Shown: piece by piece, positions 60,208 to 64,000 of the stretch
Position numbering within the stretch: position 1 is the stretch's first letter
Layout: every line of letters starts with the position of its first letter
NCBI RefSeq assembly: GCF_007671675.1
Contig: NZ_VCGW01000006.1
Span: 62,001 to 126,000, forward strand
DNA length: 64,000 nt
Direction of reading: 5' to 3'
Origin: Marinobacter maritimus
GTDB taxonomy: Bacteria > Pseudomonadota > Gammaproteobacteria > Pseudomonadales > Oleiphilaceae
Made by a program: the position numbers and the translations under genes
The notes under the pieces: generated by a model
Told to the model about the DNA's origin: nothing
The model's database searches: none
The model's input: the letters and a program-made list of their open reading frames with translations, nothing else

Positions 60208-61134
60208 TCAGCTTCTGACCTGTGTCAGCCAGTTGCTGTGCTCGGGGAGCTTTCCTTTAACCGCATCAAAATACATAGCCTGCAGCTTCTCGGTAACCGG
60301 GCCACGCTTGCCAGCGCCAATCGCGCGGCCATCCAGTTCCCGGATTGGTAGCACTTCTGCCGCTGTGCCGGTGAAGAACGCCTCATCGGCAACGTATACT
60401 TCATCACGGGTAATGCGACGCTCTTTTACCGGAATATTCAGGTCGGCCGCAAAATCCAGAATGGTCTGGCGGGTGATGCCTTCGAGACAGGAGGTCAGCT
60501 CTGGCGTGTGCAGTACACCGTTACGCATGATGAAGATGTTCTCGCCGGAGCCTTCGGCCACATAGCCTTCATTGTCCAACAAAAGCGCTTCTTCACAACC
60601 ACTGGCAATGGCTTCGTTCAGTGCGAGCATGGAATTGATGTAGTTACCGTTCGCCTTGGCCTTGCACATGGTGATGTTGACGTGGTGGCGCGTGTATGAG
60701 GAGGTACGCACTTTAATACCCACTTCCTTGGCTTCAGGCGACATGTACGAAGGCCAGCTCCAGGCGGCAACCATAACGTGTACTTTCAGATTGTCTGCTC
60801 GCAGCCCCATTCCTTCAGAGCCCAGAAAAACCATCGGGCGCAGGTAAGCTTCGTCAAGATTGTTCTCACGGACCGCTGCACACTGAGCCGCGTTGAGCTC
60901 CTCTTTGCTGAACGGCATTTTCATGTTCAGGATGTGAGCAGACCGGAACAGTCGATCTGTATGATCCTTCAGGCGAAAAATAGCCGGGCCATTCGCAGTG
61001 TTGTAAGCGCGCACTCCTTCAAAACAGCCCAGGCCGTAGTGCAGAGTGTGGGTCAGGACGTGGGTTTTAGCTTCGCGCCAGGGAACCATTTCACCATCCA
61101 GCCAGATAACGCCATCGCGATCAGCCATCGACAT
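60208..61134 (-). CDS. ilvE: Branched-chain amino acid aminotransferase
   Basis: IlvE performs the last step in valine, isoleucine and leucine synthesis with PLP. The 308-residue class IV aminotransferase has MVPWREAKTHVLTHTLHYGL then GCFEGVRAY, the Lys-bearing KANGNYINSMLALNEAI region, EGYVAEGSGENIFI, and DEVYVADEAFFTGTAAEVLP. TAGGAG lies 9 bases before ATG 61134. It follows glnE on the same strand, as in Pseudomonas, with a 79-base gap that may hold its own promoter. Confidence 0.95.
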   Translation of the reverse strand: MSMADRDGVIWLDGEMVPWREAKTHVLTHTLHYGLGCFEGVRAYNTANGPAIFRLKDHTDRLFRSAHILNMKMPFSKEELNAAQCAAVRENNLDEAYLRPMVFLGSEGMGLRADNLKVHVMVAAWSWPSYMSPEAKEVGIKVRTSSYTRHHVNITMCKAKANGNYINSMLALNEAIASGCEEALLLDNEGYVAEGSGENIFIMRNGVLHTPELTSCLEGITRQTILDFAADLNIPVKERRITRDEVYVADEAFFTGTAAEVLPIRELDGRAIGAGKRGPVTEKLQAMYFDAVKGKLPEHSNWLTQVRS

Positions 61135-61213
61135 TCTTTGTTGCTCCTAAAAAAGCGGTTTTCGGGGATATCGCATTCTAGCAGGAAATTTTGACGGAAC
61201 GACACCCGGCACA

Positions 61214-64000
61214 CTATCCCGTCATGATTTTCTGCCAGACAGAGCGGATATAACGTCGCTCGCCCAAAAATGCATCACCGGCCACTTGGCTGTTAAGGTT
61301 CTGCAGCGCTCTGCGATGAATATTCGAGCGCAATGCAATGTAGGCTTCCCGCAGCTTCTCTGCATCTTCCACCGGCAGCACACCAGCCCTGCCCAGCTCT
61401 TCCATTTGCCGGATATTATCAGACCACTGGGTCAGTTCCGGGTGGTCCTCACTCCATGCAAGCATGAGGTATTGCACCATAAACTCGATATCCACAATGC
61501 CGCCTGCATCGTGTTTGATGTGGAAGATTTCCTCGCGCCTGCTTTCGGGCGTGCCCAGACTGGCTCGCATTTTCTCACGCATATCTACCACTTCCTGGCG
61601 CAGTTTGTCTTTCTCACGACTCTGGCAAAGTATGTCGTGCCGCACAGCTTCAAAAGCGGCGAGTGTTTCGCGGCATCCTGCAACGCCCCGAGCCCGCGCC
61701 AATGCCTGATGTTCCCAGGTCCATGCATCATGGCGCTGGTATTTTTCAAAGGCATGCACCGTGCTTACGAGCAGCCCGGAATTGCCCGATGGCCGCAGCC
61801 GCATATCGACTTCATACAGCTGACCGGACGGCGTCTGGGCGTTGAGAATATGGACAATTCGCTGCCCTAAACGCGTATAGAAAACGGCGTTATCAATAGG
61901 CTTTTCTCCGTCGGTTGTCAGCCCTGGATCCGCTTTGTGAACAAACACAAGATCGAGATCCGAGGTATAGCCGAGTTCAACCCCCCCAAGCTTTCCATAG
62001 CCGATAACCGCAAAATCCGTTTCGCTGGTGGCGCCGTCAGCGCGTCCCGGGTAACCATGGCGGGCAACCAGATTGGAGAAAGCCACATCCACCACATGAT
62101 CAAGAACAACTTCAGCAATCCAGGTCAGGTAGTCGCTCACCTTCATCAATGGCAAGGTGCCCTTCAGTTCAGAAGCGGCGACACGAAGCGAGTGGGCTTT
62201 TTTGAAGTGCCGCAGGGACTCCATCTGGTTTTCCAGATCGTCATAGGAAATGCGCAGCATTTGCTGACGCAGATCATCCTGCAGTTCGTCTCTTGCGGGC
62301 GGGCTGTATAAACTCTCTGCATTAAGCAGCTCGTCCAGCAACAAAGGGGTTTCTGCAAGCTGCCGTGCGATCCACGGGCTTTCGCTGCACAGCTTGACCA
62401 ACTGGGTGCGGGCACCTGGGTTCTCCAGAAGCAACACCATATAAGCCGTTCGACGTAAAATCGCTTCGACCAGCTGCAAAACACGGGACAAGGTTTCTGA
62501 GGGATTCTCTACCTCGGTCAGAGCTTCCAGCAACACCGGCATGAACTGATTCAGGCGCTTACGCCCCTGGGTTTGCATGGTCTGAACCGTGCGGCTATCG
62601 CGCAGACTGGCGAGTACGCCCAAACTTCCAGCAGGGTCCTCGTACCCGTTCTTTTCCAGCCACTGGGTATCAGATACTTCGTCAACCTCGGCCAGCCAGA
62701 GCTCAAACCACCCCTCATCAAGAGCGGACTGCGCGCCCTCCTCTTCCTCTTCCGTGGCGATAATGTTGGCAAAGTGCGTGGCCACCTTCTCCCGATGCTG
62801 CGTCAGCACTTGCAGGCAGCTCTGCCAATCGTCAAACCCCATAATCAGTGCAACCCGTGCCTGCGAAAGCTCGTCTTCAGGTAATAGCTGAGTCTGCTTG
62901 TCTTCCATGCCTTGCAGAGCGTGCTCAAGATTACGGAGGAAAACATAAGCCTCACGAAGCTCGTTAACAACCTGCGAAGGCAGCAACTCCAGCGCCTCAA
63001 GCTCTTTCAGTATGATCAGCAGTTCGCGCTGCTGCAGTTCTCTGTCGCGGCCACCACGAATGAGCTGAAACGCCTGAACAACAAACTCGATTTCCCGGAT
63101 TCCGCCGCTGCCAAGTTTGATATTGTTTTCCAGCCCCTGCCTGCGAACTTCACGGCTTATCATCGCCTTCATAGTGCGCAAAGACTCGAAAGCGCTGAAA
63201 TCGATGTATCTGCGATACACGAACGGCCGCAGACTTTCCATAAGTACCTGGCCGGCTTTCGGGTCGCCAGCTACTACCCGGGACTTCACCATGGCATAAC
63301 GCTCCCAGTCCCTGCCCTGATCCTGATAGTAGGTTTCCAGCGCAGCGAAACTCAGCGCAAGGGCGCCACTCTGCCCATAAGGCCGCAGGCGCATATCCAC
63401 ACGGAACACAAAACCATCAGCGGTGATCTGATCAAGAGCCTGAATGAGGCGTTGTCCCAGCCGGGTGAAAAACTGCTGATTATCCAGAGACCGGCGACCA
63501 CCACGGGTTTCGCCTTTTCCGGGAAAAGCGAATATGAGATCAATATCCGAGGAGACATTCAGCTCGCAACCTCCCAGCTTTCCCATGCCGATCACGATCA
63601 GCGACTGCGGCGCTTCCGAACCGGATACCGGATCTTTACCCCAGGGCGTGCCGTACTGTTCGCAGGCTGATCCATACAGCCAGCTGAGAGCACCCTGAAT
63701 ACAGACCTCTGCGAACGCGCTGGTCGCAGCCATGGTTTCGGGCAGGTCGGCCCAGCGCATCAAGTCCCGCCATATAATGCGGAACTGCGCTTCGCGGCGG
63801 AAACGGCGCAAGGCTGAATGCAGACCGGGTTCATCCGCTACATCCACAAGGTACTCACTCCAACGTGCCTGCAAATACTCCGGGGTGGTCGGTTCACTCA
63901 GCAACCGTGATTCAAGCAGGGTTCGCACTTGTTCAGGGTGCCGCTCAAGCGTCTGACGCAGAAACAGGCTTCGTGCCATAGCCTGGGCAATCACCTCTTC
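61214..64000 (-). CDS. glnE: Bifunctional glutamine synthetase adenylyltransferase / adenylyl-removing enzyme, N-terminus cut by window edge
   Basis: GlnE adds AMP to glutamine synthetase, or removes it, in response to PII and glutamine. Two nucleotidyltransferase domains are visible. The N-terminal (adenylyl-removing) one has GMGKLGGCELNVSSDIDLIF and the C-terminal (adenylylating) one has GYGKLGGVELGYTSDLDLVF. A PII-UTase-type helical domain follows each, including HDAGGIVDIEFMVQYL. About 928 codons are present. The frame stays open to the window edge, and the GTG at 63994 is internal (GAAGAG precedes it in frame), so roughly the first 30-50 residues are missing. Confidence 0.94.
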   Translation of the reverse strand, partial: EEVIAQAMARSLFLRQTLERHPEQVRTLLESRLLSEPTTPEYLQARWSEYLVDVADEPGLHSALRRFRREAQFRIIWRDLMRWADLPETMAATSAFAEVCIQGALSWLYGSACEQYGTPWGKDPVSGSEAPQSLIVIGMGKLGGCELNVSSDIDLIFAFPGKGETRGGRRSLDNQQFFTRLGQRLIQALDQITADGFVFRVDMRLRPYGQSGALALSFAALETYYQDQGRDWERYAMVKSRVVAGDPKAGQVLMESLRPFVYRRYIDFSAFESLRTMKAMISREVRRQGLENNIKLGSGGIREIEFVVQAFQLIRGGRDRELQQRELLIILKELEALELLPSQVVNELREAYVFLRNLEHALQGMEDKQTQLLPEDELSQARVALIMGFDDWQSCLQVLTQHREKVATHFANIIATEEEEEGAQSALDEGWFELWLAEVDEVSDTQWLEKNGYEDPAGSLGVLASLRDSRTVQTMQTQGRKRLNQFMPVLLEALTEVENPSETLSRVLQLVEAILRRTAYMVLLLENPGARTQLVKLCSESPWIARQLAETPLLLDELLNAESLYSPPARDELQDDLRQQMLRISYDDLENQMESLRHFKKAHSLRVAASELKGTLPLMKVSDYLTWIAEVVLDHVVDVAFSNLVARHGYPGRADGATSETDFAVIGYGKLGGVELGYTSDLDLVFVHKADPGLTTDGEKPIDNAVFYTRLGQRIVHILNAQTPSGQLYEVDMRLRPSGNSGLLVSTVHAFEKYQRHDAWTWEHQALARARGVAGCRETLAAFEAVRHDILCQSREKDKLRQEVVDMREKMRASLGTPESRREEIFHIKHDAGGIVDIEFMVQYLMLAWSEDHPELTQWSDNIRQMEELGRAGVLPVEDAEKLREAYIALRSNIHRRALQNLNSQVAGDAFLGERRYIRSVWQKIMTG

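Noticed and set aside
1..64000. CRISPR arrays, tRNA/rRNA genes, transposases, integrases or phage genes
   Set aside because: None was seen. The only dispersed repeat is the three-copy palindrome, which has no spacer-repeat periodicity.

Overview
This 64 kb window looks like a chromosomal segment of a marine gammaproteobacterium. Gene order (pilMNOPQ next to mrcA; rppH-ptsP beside a HAD phosphatase; nudF-yqiB-cpdA near tolC; argS-SPOR-hslV-hslU) and codon usage suggest Marinobacter or a close relative; that genus call is inference from synteny and protein style. No rRNA, tRNA, insertion sequence, prophage or CRISPR array is visible.

Layout. 1-5134 (minus strand): the start of aroK, then the type IV pilus alignment/secretin operon pilM-N-O-P-Q. 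5330-9661: mrcA (PBP1A), maeB, rpmE. 9843-18665 (plus): priA, a surface lipoprotein with Ig-like repeats, argS, an FtsN-like SPOR protein, and hslVU behind a probable sigma-32 promoter. 18723-25593: a patatin-like protein lacking its serine nucleophile, ptsP-rppH, a HAD phosphatase, rlmI-like methyltransferase, gcvH. 25637-35016: metR/metE, cpdA, DUF1249, nudF, thiC with a TPP riboswitch, tolC. 35112-59675: a large lipopolysaccharide locus. 59715-64000: DUF6165, ilvE and most of glnE.

The LPS locus has several blocks. Lipid A and inner core: waaA, two LpxL/HtrB-family acyltransferases, a KdkA-type Kdo kinase, a YrbL-like kinase, a diverged LPS-kinase-like protein and a GT9 heptosyltransferase. 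Outer core: three GT4, two GT8 and an ELM1-family protein. Precursor supply: manC (GDP-mannose) and rfbA/rfbB. A seven-gene minus-strand operon (46429-53367) holds rfbB, rfbA, wecE, a left-handed beta-helix acyltransferase and wecF. Together these can make and transfer dTDP-Fuc4NAc, as in enterobacterial common antigen (ECA), but here they sit with a CDP-glycerol glycerophosphotransferase-family protein and a GT4, and without ECA polymerase or flippase genes. Two O-antigen-ligase-type membrane proteins are present, and one is fused to a WaaE-type GT2 glycosyltransferase.

The main non-coding novelty is a family of three intergenic palindromes (16589-16697, 25084-25192, 31163-31276). They share a 53-58 base core, yet have different 28-base arms that remain self-complementary within each copy.
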